From: Onthophagus taurus
Taxonomy: Eukaryota; Arthropoda; Insecta; Coleoptera; Scarabaeidae
DNA: 64,000 bases
NCBI RefSeq assembly: GCF_036711975.1
Contig: NC_091976.1
Span: 4,588,001-4,652,000 of the forward strand
Direction: 5' to 3'
Made by a program: the position numbers and the translations under genes
In this document: positions 18,089 through 29,841 of the stretch, piece after piece
How the letters are laid out: every line of letters begins with the position of its first letter
Position numbering within the stretch: position 1 is the stretch's first letter
Notes under the pieces: model-generated
The model's input: only the letters and a program-made list of their open reading frames with translations
Told to the model about the DNA's origin: nothing
Databases searched by the model: none

Positions 18089-20331
18089 ATGGATAGGAAG
18101 ACGTTAGCGGCATTGATTTTGCTAGAAGAAGAAGAAGATGATGATATTAGGCTTTTGCTATCCATTCGTGAGGACACTAGCGAGTTATATAAATCTCGAA
18201 ACCAAGAAGGGTATTTTGAAATACTTATAAGAAATCATCTCAATGCCGATGATGAAAAGTTTCGCAGTTTCTTCAGGCTAAATAAAGAGCAATTTAATTT
18301 TGTGTTGAATCTCGTTCATGCAGATTTGAAGAAACAATCCACAAATTGTGTGAAAAACCCAATTTCTCCTGAGGAAAAGTTAGCGTTGACCTTAAGGTAA
18401 GGATGTTTTCTTTGTAAAAAAATACAGATGTTTAAAAAAAAACCAACAATTTTATCAAAAATGCACGTTTAATTAACAAAAGCAATATATAAGTTTATTT
18501 CATGTTGTAATAGTCGTTTGAATAGGGTGTCATAAACGTAGTGGGCGTATGATCGTCAGGTGTACTTGTATTATGGGAAGTATTGAGGGAAAATGTTGGA
18601 GTTGGTGCCTGTGGTTGGTGGGGTTGTGTCTGTGTATGTGGAATATTTATTATTGGGGAAGATGCTTGTAAATTAGTCACTAGTGTTAGGATTTGTAACT
18701 TTGCTTGCGATATTAAATTGGGAGGTAGCTTTTTTACCATTAGAGCGATGCTTCTCATGAATAAATCCACTTCATCTTCTTCCTTTTGGTGCGTTAATTG
18801 TGATAGAACGTGAAGACGATGTTTAGACCGTTCTTCCAATTCGTGTAATAATTTCGCTTTTGCGTTGCTAGGTGTTGAACTGCTGCAAGTTGGCGTGTTT
18901 GAACGGCTTCTATCGTCCATGTTTGTTCTTTTTAGTATTTTCGGATTTGGCTGATTTAAATGTATGGAATCTGGTGATCCTACGTCGTCTTCAATTATTC
19001 TTGATTGCGATTCCGAATCAGTTTGAACATCTTCATCGCCGCTATCCTGAGTATTCTGAGATGATTCGGTGTTTTGCTGTACATTACAATTTTGAATGCG
19101 GCTACAATAATAAATAAATAAGAAAACTTAAAAAAACATAACTCAAAAGAGATAGTATACCTTCGTTCAGATTTGAGAAGTTCCAAAAATGTTAGCTGTT
19201 CGTATAAATGCCATTTTGATGGTCTTGTTGATGCTGCCGAACCAGTTCCTTGCTTTTGTTTTCTTTTTTGTTTTAAGTAGTTATCGCGAATATTTTTCCA
19301 TCGCAATTTACAATCCTCGGCTGGAAAAATAAAATAAGAATAGGTACATAATATAAAAACATGAAATTGTATCGTATCGTATCGAATGATGTTTTGATGT
19401 TCTTTTTTTTAGGTTTTTAGCTACAGGTGAAACATTTAAATCCCTTTCATTTGCCTTTCGTATCTCATCCAGCTACATTTCAATTGTTGTCCGAGAAACA
19501 TTAGAAGTGCTATGTCTGCGTTTAGTTCCTATATTTCTACCACCACAAAATGAAATAGATATGAAGGAAAAAGCACAGGAATTTTGGAATAAGTGGAATT
19601 TTCCTAACTGCGTCGCAGGAGTTGATGGCAAACATATTCGAGTTTTTTGTCCCAGAAAAAGCGGATCGCTATGCTTCAATTACAAGGATTATTTCTCAAT
19701 AGTATTGCTTGCTATGGTAGATGCAAATTGCAAATTTTTATTTGTGGATGTTGGTGCCTATGGAAAAGAAGGAGATAGTACCATTTTTTCAACTTCTGAA
19801 ATGGGCAAACAAGTGTACTCTGGAAAATTATTTCCAAAAGACGAAATGCTTCCCAATTCGAACAAAAAGTTGCCGTATGTTGTAGTTGGCGATGAAGCGT
19901 TTAGATTACACAGACATTTAATGAAACCATACAGCAAATTATCTGCTAAATCGGATAGGAGGAAAACTATTTACAACTATCGATTATGCAGAGCTCGACG
20001 AGTCACTGAAAACGCATTTGGTCTTTTAAGCCAAATTTTTCGCATTTACTACACACCAATAGCTATAAATCCAGAATCGTGTGATAAGTTGATCATGGTA
20101 ACTTGTTGTTTGCACAATCTGTTAAGAGATGCATTTTTGGAGAAAGGCAATCGACCCTTTTACGAATATGATCCAAATGTACAGATCCCGAACAATGTGA
20201 CTCCATTAGCAGGAGCAGGTGGCTTTGCAAGTGCAAATGGTTTGGAAGTAAGGGAAATGTTCACCCAGTTTTTTAATGAGGATGGGGCACTCCATTGGCA
20301 GAATGATCGTGTTTTTAGAGTGTCCAGTTAA
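18089..20331 (+). CDS. Harbinger nuclease (HARBI1-like DDE transposase), two exons
   Basis: Exon 1 is 18089-18396 (MDRKTLAALILLEEEEDDD..., FRSFFRLNKEQFNFVL) with donor GTAAGG. Exon 2 is 19413-20331 after a T-rich acceptor. The phase joins exactly at an Arg codon, giving 408 residues. The DDE core is visible: GVDGKHIRV (Asp), VDVGAYGKEGDSTIF (Asp), GDEAF, and RVTENAFGLL (Glu). The C-terminus has the family motif CCLHNLLRD. The intron is about 1 kb and contains two exons of the opposite-strand MADF gene. No disruption is seen, so this copy may be recent. Confidence 0.9.
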
Positions 20332-20709
20332 TTTCTGTATGCTATTATACAGTGAGCGCAAAACTATTGGAATAAATTCACTTAAAATTCTTTTGTTTTT
20401 GAAAACATATTCGGACCCGCTAATTTTTATTTTTAGTTGCGCATTTTCTAAACTAATTTTTATTTATACAGGGTGCCCCAGAAATATAAATAGTTTAATA
20501 TAAATAATTTAATATAATGTACTTAGCTAGCACAAATATATACATGCATACTTACATTTCTTCAATAACACTACACCAATCTTATTCCACGCATTTTCCC
20601 GAATCTGGTGATCCTTAAAGTCCTTATTTGCATGGTCGTAAATGCAAGGATATTCACGTACTTGTTCAATTAATAATTCGTCATCATCATGAGAAAATTT
20701 TTGCGACAT
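18495..20709 (-). CDS. Harbinger-encoded MADF/BESS DNA-binding protein, three exons
   Basis: Exons are 20709-20556 (MSQKFSHDDDELLIEQVRE..., donor GTAAGT), 19320-19161 (EDCKLRWKNIRDNYLKQKRK, the end of the MADF fold) and 19101-18495. All junctions are in phase and total 921 nt (306 residues plus stop). The C-terminal part has a low-complexity Thr/Pro/Asn region and a BESS-like helix (LFMRSIALMVKKLPP). Harbinger elements use such a Myb/MADF partner to bring the nuclease to the element ends and the nucleus. Exon 1 lies beyond the nuclease exon 2, so the two genes interlock on opposite strands. Confidence 0.85.
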
Positions 20710-22550
20710 TTTTAATCTAAATACGAACTCTGCATGCAAATATAACCTCTCAAATATAAAGTCACGGTTGGCGTTCGCGTCTCGACATGTTTTTGAGCAG
20801 TCGGGACGCAGCCGTCGACGGCTGGCCGCTGAGCCGTCGGGACGCGCCGCGTCAACGAAATCAATTCCATTGTATGCATTGTATTAGTGCTTGACTGCCG
20901 GACGTCGCGGCGGGCCGCGAACGCTGGACGTCGCAACGAAATTCCACCTTAAGCTGGTTTGCTATTGGTCAAATAATGTTCTTTATTCGAATGAAATAAA
21001 ATCAGTAATGTCTCGTAACCGATTTGAACTTCTTTTGAGCAATTGGCATTTCTCTAACAATGAACACCCGGATGTTTCGGATAGACTTTACAAAATCAAA
21101 CCGCTTTTGGATTACATAAGCCAAAAATTTCAAGATGCTGTGCGTCCCACATGTAATGTGTGCGTGGATGAAACTTTAGTGCCATTTCGAGGACGACTCG
21201 TTTTTTTACAGTTTATAAAAAACAAAAGACAAAAATTTTTAAAGTTTGTATTGAAGAAGGCTATACTTATGACTTCAAAATTTATTGCGGAACAGAAAAA
21301 AAAAGTGCTTCTGGAAGTGTGCCCACGTCTATTGTGATGGAACTTTGTAAAAATTTATTGGATAGTGGGCGTACAATATATGTAGATAATTACTATACAA
21401 GCCTTGAACTTGCACATAAGTTATTAGATAGACAAACTCATCTAGTAGGAACCCTAAGAAGAAACAGAAAAGGAAATCCGAAAGAAATTGTAAGTAAAAA
21501 ACTCAAAAAAGGAGAAAGTATTGCCAAGGAAAGTGACTCTGGAGTAGTAATAATAAAATGGTGTGATAAACGTGAAATTTTGATGTTGACAACAAAGCAT
21601 ACAAATAATATGGTTTTAGTAAAATCTCGAAGTGGATCTGAAAAACAAAAGCCAGTAGCTATCAAAGACTACAACGAGAATAAGAGTTTCATCGATCTGT
21701 CCGACCAAATAAAAGCCTATGCATCTCGTCTTAGGCGCAGTATCAAATGGTACCGCAAAATGGCCATCGAAATTCTCTTGGGCTCAACAATCGTAAATGC
21801 ATTTATTTTGTACAAACGAGTTTAGAGAAGAAATTACCAAAGATTTGCTTTGTATTACGCCGAAGGAAAAGCCCTCATCAACGGAAAGACATTTTATTGA
21901 AGAAGTAGGCACAAGTAATCGTCGTAGATGTGTGGTTTGTTACAAAAACTTATCTGAACTGCATGGCAGAAAGTATGCTACTTCACAGGCACCTCCGTCT
22001 CGTTATAAGTGTGTTCAGTGCGATAAGTTTTATTGCATACCTTGTTTTACTTCTGCCCATACCTGTATACTATAAAAAAGATTAGATCAACAAAATGTTA
22101 TTTTTCTTATATAATCTGCGCTTTGATTTATACTTAGTATGATCAGCAAATTTACCATAAATAAGAATTTTGTATTTTGGTTTTGAATTATTTTATGTTC
22201 TTATATTCTTCAAAATAAATATTATATTCCTCGTGTCTATTTTTTTTTGTAAAATAAAGAAATACATCATTACATTTATCATCCTACAAAGTAGAATATT
22301 ACTGTTAAAAAAGCGTATATATCCAACACCAGATATAATACGTATGTTAACCTTTAAGTACAGGCCAATAGATTTTTTTTGTTCAGTGGGCCGTACATTT
22401 TTAGCACCCATAAGATTTCTGCTATATTACGAAGCAAACCTGAGCAGCGCGTCTCAAATGAAATACTACGTGCGAAACACATGTGAGTGGCACGGCTTAC
22501 TTAATTAAGGGCAGTGCGAGTCACACGTGCATCGCATGGCGGTCAACGTG

Positions 22551-23290
22551 TTAAAAAGCTTATTGAGATATTAACATTTTAATCGGGTTCAAACGTGGGA
22601 GTCATACACTTATACGAGATCCTAGGATATATTGCGTCGGTAAATTTGAGTAAAGGAGGTGTGCTAGCACACGCACATTATTCGAGTTTAAATAAAGATA
22701 GAGTTGAAATTCATATAGACATAGACGAGAATTGGAATTTCACCAAAAATGAAAATGAAATCGATTTATTGTCAGTTATTATACATGAAATTGATCACAC
22801 TTTAGGATTGGAGCATAATAATCGAAATGATTCCGTAATGTATGGATTTTATGGTGGAGTTGAAACCTTAAGTCAGTATGACGTTGATAATATACAGAGA
22901 ATCTATGGGGGTAAATAACTGGATAAGCCTATCTCTACATCAACCTCAATTCCCACTACAAATAGAACCATCACTCAACAACAAGGTCAACATCCACAAC
23001 ATCATCGGTCTCAACATCAACATCGGTCTCAACTGTAAACGTCTCCCATATATGTGATGTGGATGGAAAGTTTTCAGTATTTTTAATTTACAATAAAATA
23101 GACTATGTTTTCTTTAAGCAGTGGTTTTGGTTAATTGATCTAAAGACCAAAAAAACGATTCAATCTAAACCTGTAAACTTTTAGATTGGATATAGCCCTT
23201 GAGTGGGGTTTTACACGGATTCGGCAACCGTTGAGAGGTGTTTTTCGAAGAATGGAATCATCCTTCTCTATGGTCATGTCACAATATATA
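22551..23290 (+). pseudogene. Second matrix metalloproteinase copy, 5'-truncated
   Basis: It reads from the TTAA border of the piggyBac: first a stretch in one frame matching NILIGF of copy 1, then 22640-22918 in another frame. The latter includes GGVLAHAHYS and HEIDHTLGLEHN (HExxHxxxxxH intact) and the Met-turn region SVMYG. A His/Gln-rich linker and hemopexin-like remnants (CDVDGKFS, WLIDLKTKK) follow to about 23290. Frameshifts and the lost propeptide show it is not functional. It is clearly homologous to the gene at 1-1529 but on the opposite strand. Confidence 0.8.
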
Positions 23291-23291
23291 T

Positions 23292-23573
23292 ATGAGATCC
23301 AATAAGACCTTCGTTAGAATCTCTCGTTTGGAGTGTAATAGAATATATCGTATAATAGGAATTGACAGACTTGTTAACTCGAGTACATATCCCAAAGTTT
23401 TAATTGAATTGCAGGATTTTAAAGTCTATATACCTAAACGTTATGAAGATGAGATTTTAAAGGACGGTACGTTTGCAATTTTAACATCTTCAATCAATTC
23501 TATCGGATTGGTCTTTAAAGGTTCTACCGTTCTAATGGATGTTTTAAATTTTGTAAATTTAAATGAAGTTTAA
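23292..23573 (+). CDS. Small 'PKR' protein, second copy
   Basis: The ATG at 23292 gives 93 residues (MRSNKTFVRISRLECNRIYR...). The shared core with the first copy is VLIELQDFKVYIPKRYEDEI, followed by a hydrophobic tail. A TA-rich stretch immediately upstream could be a promoter. The frame is intact although the neighbouring metalloproteinase is broken. Function unknown; see the copy at 12781. Confidence 0.5.
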   Translation: MRSNKTFVRISRLECNRIYRIIGIDRLVNSSTYPKVLIELQDFKVYIPKRYEDEILKDGTFAILTSSINSIGLVFKGSTVLMDVLNFVNLNEV

Positions 23574-23808
23574 TTTCTTATACCGAGAGTATTTCTATTG
23601 TTTCTCGAAGTTTCCTTTCGATAATTTTTATTTTTTTCTTTTACCAACAGTTGTTATTGAAACTTTGTTAACCGCATTCATTTTGTGGTTTACCTACAGT
23701 TGTTATTGCGCCTATGTTAACCGCATTAGTTTTACGTATGAAATTTATTTATTCCGAATTTACATTTCAAACTGTTCACTTGAAGTTTATACACCGTTTA
23801 TTGAAAAG

Positions 23809-23862
23809 ATGAAACATCTAAAACGTTTAGGACAGTATGAATTTTTACCTAAGAAAAAGTAA
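23809..23862 (+). pseudogene. N-terminal remnant of a third 'PKR' protein copy
   Basis: A 17-residue start, MKHLKRLGQYEFLPKKK, then stop. It mirrors the first residues of the copy at 12781 and nothing downstream continues the homology. Confidence 0.45.
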
Positions 23863-24261
23863 GTGATTTACATTTATTACTTTTACTGTGCAAAAGATTG
23901 AATTTATAAAGAAGAAGATTTATTCAAATGTTGAAATTTCACCGGTAGCTATTTCTTAAATGTACTCGTATTTCAAGTTAATGATTTAAATTTTAATTCA
24001 TGTACATTTTAAGTTAACACCGCTATGTAGTCCGCATATTGATTTTAAATTTGGAATTGTTACTTTTACACTAGATTTTCATATGTTACAGATTATATAT
24101 TATGCTAATATAATTTACTGTTAATTTGAAATGTATTGATTTTATTTTTTTTTAATTGTTAATATATTTATTTATTTTTTGTAAATTGTTTTTTGCATTT
24201 CAAACCCTACCACCATTTAATTTTTCAGATCAAGCTACGCTTATTTACAGTTCACCTCTCA

Positions 24262-24397
24262 CTCACTCCTACTTACACCACTCAATCCTAGGTGGCAATC
24301 ACTTTGATTTAAATATTTATCTCACTCCTACTTACACCATTCAATCCTAGGTGGCACGATTTTATTTAAATTTTTCTGGTTACTTTCTATAAAAAAT
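24262..24397 (+). promoter_or_regulatory. Two 59-bp repeats and a TATA box
   Basis: CTCACTCCTACTTACACCA...TCAATCCTAGGTGGCA occurs at 24262 and 24321. A TATAAAAAA follows near 24389. It resembles a promoter with duplicated upstream elements serving the small secreted-protein remnant that follows. Confidence 0.4.
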
Positions 24398-24499
24398 CAC
24401 CCGATCTAGTCACTTTTAAAACCAACAAAATTTTTTCCCAACGCAAGAAGATTGAAAGTTATCGAAAGCTTATTACAACCAACAAACAGTGCAGAGGAG

Positions 24500-24687
24500 G
24501 ATTAGTTGGATAAGTTATTTACGCGAAGTATAGCTTTATCTGTATTCTGACGGTTGTAACATCACTACAAGCGAGAGTTGGTCAACACACAAGCGGTCTT
24601 GGTATACTGCACCAACAGACTGTAGCACCTGTTTCATATGAAACGACCACTACAACTTCAGCTTATAATTATAGTGATTTCGTTTGA
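24500..24687 (+). pseudogene. Remnant of a small secreted (cuticle-like?) protein gene
   Basis: There is no ATG downstream of the TATA box. One frame near 24510 reads KLFTRSIALSV, like the start of a signal peptide. After a frame change, another reads LTVVTSLQARVGQHTSGLGI... and a Thr/Tyr-rich end (YETTTTTSAYNYSDFV) to the TGA at 24685. AATAAA follows at about 24700. Short secreted proteins with such tails are common in insect cuticle families. The identification is tentative. Confidence 0.35.
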
Positions 24688-24863
24688 ATAGGTTTAAGAA
24701 AATAAATACACATTTATGTATTTTGAAAGCAATATTTTTTTCTACTTTTAAATATGTACATATAATAAATCTTAAAAACTAAATATAACAAAAGTTGTTG
24801 AAAATATATTGTAGGATCCCTATGCGTTTAATGAATACCTACATCTAGCGTACATTTACAGTA

Positions 24864-25075
24864 TTATCTTGCCATTCGACCGTGTGGCAATCTTAAAACG
24901 TTTTGAGACAAATATTGAGACTGTCTATTTTCATAGTAAGCACACCCGTCCTGTTCTAAGTAAGCATCACGCAACAAGTTATGTAAACGGAGGATAGCCA
25001 GTACAAGTTTTTCGCATATTTCAGGTTTTATTGGAATATACGTGTAATAATTCTGAATACTTGGCACAGCACAGG
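24864..25075 (-). pseudogene. Harbinger nuclease C-terminal fragment
   Basis: The minus strand reads ...FQNYYTYIPIKPEICEKLVLAILRLHNLLRDAYL..., matching the C-terminal LHNLLRDA motif of the Harbinger nuclease at 18089-20331. No inverted repeats were found; it is truncated on both sides. Confidence 0.65.
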
Positions 25076-25079
25076 TGAA

Positions 25080-25980
25080 AAAGAGCTTACAGAGACAATT
25101 TTATTGTCTGCAACAAGATTAAAAAGTAAATATGATAGCGACTCAGGTAATTTATAAAAAAGGCATTTGTTACTAATGAATGATATGGACGTTGATAATA
25201 TCAATCCGAACTTAACAAAGAAGGTCACAGAAGAAGAGATTATGTGCCACTGGAATGACTAACATTACAACTTCAAAGTAATTTCCAGGATATCACTTCT
25301 TTTTCTTTGGAAACAGAAAATATTCCTCCTAAAAATTGCACTACTGATCATGATAGTTATATAAAAAAAACTTTATCAGAAGCAGAGATTCCTCCAACCA
25401 CAGAAGTGACTCCTTCGCAAGGTATTACACAAAAAAAATTTTTAAAAGAAAATGAGTTGTGAAATAAGTCTGATTATGCAGAGTTGTGCACGGTATGCAC
25501 TACGGTGTTACTTGATGCTTATTCAGTTCTTCTATTCAGTTGCTAAATACTGCAAAATGTCTCAGTTTGTTGAACATGGCAAACACATTTCTTCTGCTCG
25601 TAATTATATCGCAGGACGTTTTAATTTATCTGAAGATCTCGATTGTGTTGATCAAAATATTCAACAACGTCTGCTGCCGTCTTTCAAATTAAATGGTCAG
25701 CACCTCGTAGAATGAAAGAACGTTTTTGGAGCAAAATTCCGAATGGTTAGATAAAGATTTCGTTGTGAGTCTAAAAGGGGAAAATCTACCATCTTCGTCC
25801 GCAGTAATCTCGGAAAAAAACCGTCCGTGTAAAACATTTGATCATTCCAGCGAAAGGACAAAGAGGTAATATCCCATTCGCTTACTGCAGACAGAAGGTT
25901 TGGACCAATTACGTCATGCTTTTTTGCAAGGACTACGAGCAGAAGACCAAATTCGAAACACAAATCTTATAGAAAGTATA
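25080..25980 (+). pseudogene. Unassigned broken coding segment
   Basis: Several short plus-strand pieces appear to belong together: an acidic stretch near 25170-25450, then KMSQFVEHGKHISSARNYI (25557), KWSAPRRMKERFWSKIP in another frame near 25690, and KTFDHSSERTKR near 25830. The last two recall a widely repeated insect gene family with a KWS...R and E-S-RTKR pattern that often accompanies transposons. Frames change several times. No function can be given. Confidence 0.3.
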
Positions 25981-27209
25981 AAAAATAAAAAAAATAAATA
26001 TACTGTGCGACTTATATAGCATGTGGGCATATAGAACCACAAAAATTTTTAGAAGATTGTGTTCCTCTCATTAAATCAAGAATCCGAAACATATTAAAAA
26101 AAATGAGTGGAGTAAAAGTGAATGTAGAACTATCAAGTAATTTTATTATTCCCACAACTAAAGAACAGGACATCAAATATTTTAATACAGCCAACCGGAT
26201 AATATTAAAATCTTCATGCATCAAGACAATCTTAAACGAATTTATCGAGTTAATTTTGCTTCAGGTGAGTTTCTTTCTTTGTTTTATAAAAGCATATTAA
26301 TTACCTATTATTTTTATTTTTTTATTGAGATGAGCGAATTCGCTGAGCGAGGTTCAGGTTGGGCATTCCTCTCTTACTCAATTATTTATTGGTTTGCATC
26401 AATATTCACCCATCCATAGAGGTAGCTATATAGAGTTGCCAAGTAACTTAAGTAGTAGGAAAAAAGGAGCGAATCTTAATATTCGAAATTTAAACGATAA
26501 TTTGTTTTATTTATTGTATACTGGCTTCTATATATAAAATCAACTCGATAGAGGCGCGATCATATAATTATTACAATATTGAACAGATCTTTAATTTGTG
26601 TGGATTAGATTTTCCTCTTAAATTGTCGGATATTAGTAAATTTGAAAAACAGAATCCCACTATGTCTATTAATGTTTTTGGGTTCAATGATGCTTTAGAA
26701 CTAGTAGGACCATATTATCATATAAAAGAAATAAAAGATAATCATTGTAATTTACTAATTTTGGGAAAAAATAATTTGCATCGTTACTGCTTAATTTAGC
26801 ACCGCTATTATTTAAATCTATTACCAAAAATAGAAACAAATTATTTATTTGCGATCGTTGTCTCAACCATTTTAATTCAAAAGATCTACTAAATAAACAT
26901 TCGTGAAATTGTAGTGATCATAAAGTAGTTAAATTAACAATTCCCGACGAAAATACTCATTTTAAAAATTTTAAAGCATTATTATTTAGGAAACCTTTCG
27001 TTATTTACGCAGACTTTGAATCTTTACAAAAAAAATTGATGGTTGTTCTAATTCAAACTTAATGTCATACGTGTTAAATTATCAATTACATGACGCATGC
27101 AGTGTTGCATTTAACATCGTATGCTCGTTTAATGAGTGCTACAATAGTTATAAAATGTATCGAGGACAAGATCCTCAAATATGGTTCGTTGAACAATTAA
27201 ACCTTTTAA

Positions 27210-29444
27210 ACTTTCAGTACACGCGTACGGACTGTCAGTCCGCAAAATTTAAACTTTTAATTTGACAGTTACGCCATCTATTGTTAGGTAGGCAAGTCTC
27301 TTTTTAAATTGTTTATATTTCCCCTGACGAGCTTCTAGCTCCATGCAAATAAAAATATTTGATGCGCAATAGCGTGTGCATTTGATAGTAATAAATAGTA
27401 AATAAACGGTTAAATCTGTTATTTTACCATAAGTAGTTAGTAATAGTGCTAATTGTGGAGTATTGTCTGCCTAAAACAGGTAAATAAAAGTACGATTTAA
27501 TTAAATTGTTTCCTCGAATGTGACGTTTAATTTTCAGAATGTGTTCTGATGAAAATGAACAATTGCAACTAGAAACGTTTTTAGAAAATTTTACATTAGA
27601 TGATAAAACAATTGAAGCAGAGTATGAGGACGACGAAGACAATGATGAAGTAGATCATTTGGAAGATCGAACGGACTGTTCAGACAGTGGACAAGACATC
27701 TCAGATACTGAGGAGCATGTGTATAAATCGCCGACTTCAGACGTTTCCTTTTATGTATGTAAAGACGGATTTACAAAATGGAAAAAAAAACTTACCACCG
27801 AAACATGAAAGAACAATATCTGAAAACTTAGTCAAACATTTTCCTAGCCCTACAACCGCGACTAAAAATCTAAAAACTGAAATAGATATTTGGAGATATT
27901 TTTTCAATGAAGGTATGATGAAGATAATTGTTGATTGCACAAATCAATACATAGGTCGTACCAAATCAAATTTTGCGCGTGAAAGGGATGCTGACTATAC
28001 AAATATTTATGAAATTGAGGCGTTGTTAGGCTTGATATACATGGCTGGAGTTTTGAAAGAAAGTAGGTTGAATGCTAGAGAATTATTCAGCACTCAGGGA
28101 TACGGAATGGAAATATTTCGCCTGACAATGTCGATAAATAGGTTTTTGTTTCTTTTGCGTACTCTCCGCTTCGACAATACAGAAACACGTGAGCAACGAA
28201 AAGAAATTGATAGATTAGCACCAATTCGAGTTATTTTTGACAATTTTGTCGTAAACTGTAGAAGTGCTTACGGCCCTTTTCATTATGTAACCATAGATGA
28301 AATGTTGGAAGGGTTTCGAGGACGCTGTGCGTTCAAACAGTATATACCTAGTAAGCCAAATAAGTATGGCATCAAAATTTACGCATTAGTGGACGCTAAA
28401 TGCTATTTTACATGCAATTTAGAAGTGTACGTTGGTAAGCAACCAAATGGACCTTATGCTGTTAACAACTCTACTAGCGCTGTTGTACAAAGATTGTGCG
28501 AACCAATAAAAGAATCTGGTAGAAATGTTACTACCGATAATTGGTTCACTAGTTTAGAATTATTGGAGGCATTAAATCAAAATAAACTCACGTTGTTGGG
28601 AACAATACGTAAAAATAGGAAAGGGTTGCCAAAAGAATTTACCCAACCACCAAAATCTAGACCTGTAATGTCCAGCCTGTTCGGATTTCGCGAAAATGCT
28701 ACTTTAGTATCATACAAACCAAAAAAAAAAAAAAGTTTTACTAATTTCAAGTGGACATCATGACGACAGCATTGCAGAAAAATCTCATAAACCAAATATG
28801 ATCCTCGATTATAATAACACTAAAGGCGGTGTTGATACTGTCGATAAATTGTGCGCATCTTACAATTGTGCAAGAAATACACGAAGATGGCCAATGGTGT
28901 TTTTTTATGCAACATTAAATATTGCTGGAATTAATAGTATGGTTATCTATAAATTTAACAATCCAACAGTAACCCAACCGAGAAGAAAATTTCTACGAAA
29001 TTTATCAATGGCGCTAATTGATGGTCATCTTCGACAGCGAGCTCAGCTTCATTGTCTTCCGAAGCAAATGTCATCCAGAATTAGAGAAATTGTAGGATAT
29101 GAGGAGCCATTACAAGGAGCTGCACCACCACCGAACGACGAAGATATTCCAAAGCGAGGTCATTGTGCATATTGCGACAAAAGAAAAAACCGCCCAACTA
29201 GATATCACTGTAAGAATTGCAAAACATTTATGTGCTTGGTTCATTGCACGGTTGTTTGGACAGAATGTTACAATAAAGATGAAATTATGTAAATATATTT
29301 TGATTTGAAAGTAAAAAAAGAATTTTATTTAAATTTTTAATTAGCGCCATCTTCCAACTGGTGGCCACTACTACTATTTGATTGCGGACTCACAGTCCGG
29401 CGCGTGTAGTCTTGTGTATATTAAAAGGCGCGTGTACTGGAAGG
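27210..29444 (+). mobile_element. piggyBac element, 2235 bp, TTAA target
   Basis: TTAA flanks it at 27206-27209 and 29445-29448. The ends are ACTTTCAGTACACGCG and its counterpart CCTTCCAGTACACGCG (14 of 16 bases match). Just inside each end is a second inverted motif, GGACTGTCAGTCC at the left and GGACTCACAGTCC at the right. It is inserted in the Polinton polymerase gene. Confidence 0.9.
27539..29292 (+). CDS. piggyBac transposase with two homopolymer frameshifts
   Basis: It opens MCSDENEQLQLETFLENFTL with the acidic N-terminus typical of the family. The frame changes in an A9 run near 27783 and again in an A14 run at 28721-28734. The three frames together contain VTIDEMLEGFRGRC (first Asp), NVTTDNWFTSLELL (second Asp), NTKGGVDTVDKL (third Asp region) and a C-terminal Cys-rich ribbon (CAYCDKRKNRPTRYHCKNC). 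All domains of a full-length enzyme are present. Because both breaks lie in poly-A runs, assembly error is a realistic alternative to decay. Confidence 0.8.
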
Positions 29445-29675
29445 TTAAGTAATGAACTTTACTTAATCTTAAACGCCAGCACCACAAAATCGTATGCATC
29501 CCATGACGCAAGCAGAAAGAAACGCATTCCATTCCACAAATAACTGCCTCATCTGTCTTTGCAATTTTATAAGCACAAATCCCAAAGTCAAACATCATGA
29601 CCATTTTACGGGAAAATTTATATCTCCTTTATGTTCTAACTGTAATTTACAAATCAAAGTAGACTATGGCCGAGA

Positions 29676-29841
29676 TACAGGAGGTGTCTGAAAATCGTAA
29701 ATTTTGAAACACTCCCTATATATCAAAAACAGAGGGCTATGAAAAATTGGTTTGCGCCATTGTAAGTTTCACAAACAAGTAGCTCAGGTTCGCGAAAGCC
29801 GCAACTTTCTATCTTGCACATCGAAATTTGGACACCCTGTA
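29676..29841. mobile_element. Small Tc/mariner-type MITE, about 166 bp
   Basis: It is bounded by TA, with ends TACAGGAGGTGTCTGAAAAT and (reverse) TACAGGGTGTCCAAATTT, the widespread 'CAGGGTGTCC' insect terminus. It lies between a zinc-knuckle piece and an exonuclease piece of the polymerase gene. Confidence 0.5.

Larger units (their letters stand above)
17930..20949. mobile_element. Complete PIF/Harbinger element, 3020 bp, TAA target duplication
   Basis: Terminal inverted repeats start AGGTGGAATTTCGTTGCGAC and match for the first 50 bases at both ends. TAA flanks it (17927-17929 and 20950-20952), the usual Harbinger 3-bp target. It sits inside the second piggyBac transposase, between codons that continue in the same gene. 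The ends are strikingly GC-rich compared with the AT-rich interior. It encodes both Harbinger proteins, and both appear intact. Confidence 0.92.
17557..22550 (+). mobile_element. Second piggyBac element, split by a Harbinger
   Basis: Transposase pieces lie at 17557-17929 (IRRFQWSVDSSSNEDL..., RIRSWKDTNSEEMKIFLGL) and 20953-22075. The second block has VCVDETLVPFRGRL (first Asp), TIYVDNYYTSLELAHKLL (second Asp), FIDLSDQIKAYAS where the third Asp lies, and a Cys/His-rich C-terminal ribbon (RRCVVCYKNL...CVQCDKFYCIPCF). There is one frame change near 21250-21330 and another near 21800-21825. The 3' end ...GCGGTCAACGTG meets TTAA at 22551-22554. The 5' end is missing because the hAT borders it. Confidence 0.75.

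Noticed and set aside
27783-27795. Programmed -1 frameshift in the piggyBac transposase
   Set aside because: The needed change is +1 (or -2), and the codon phase around the A9 run is not X XXY YYZ; a homopolymer indel explains it better.
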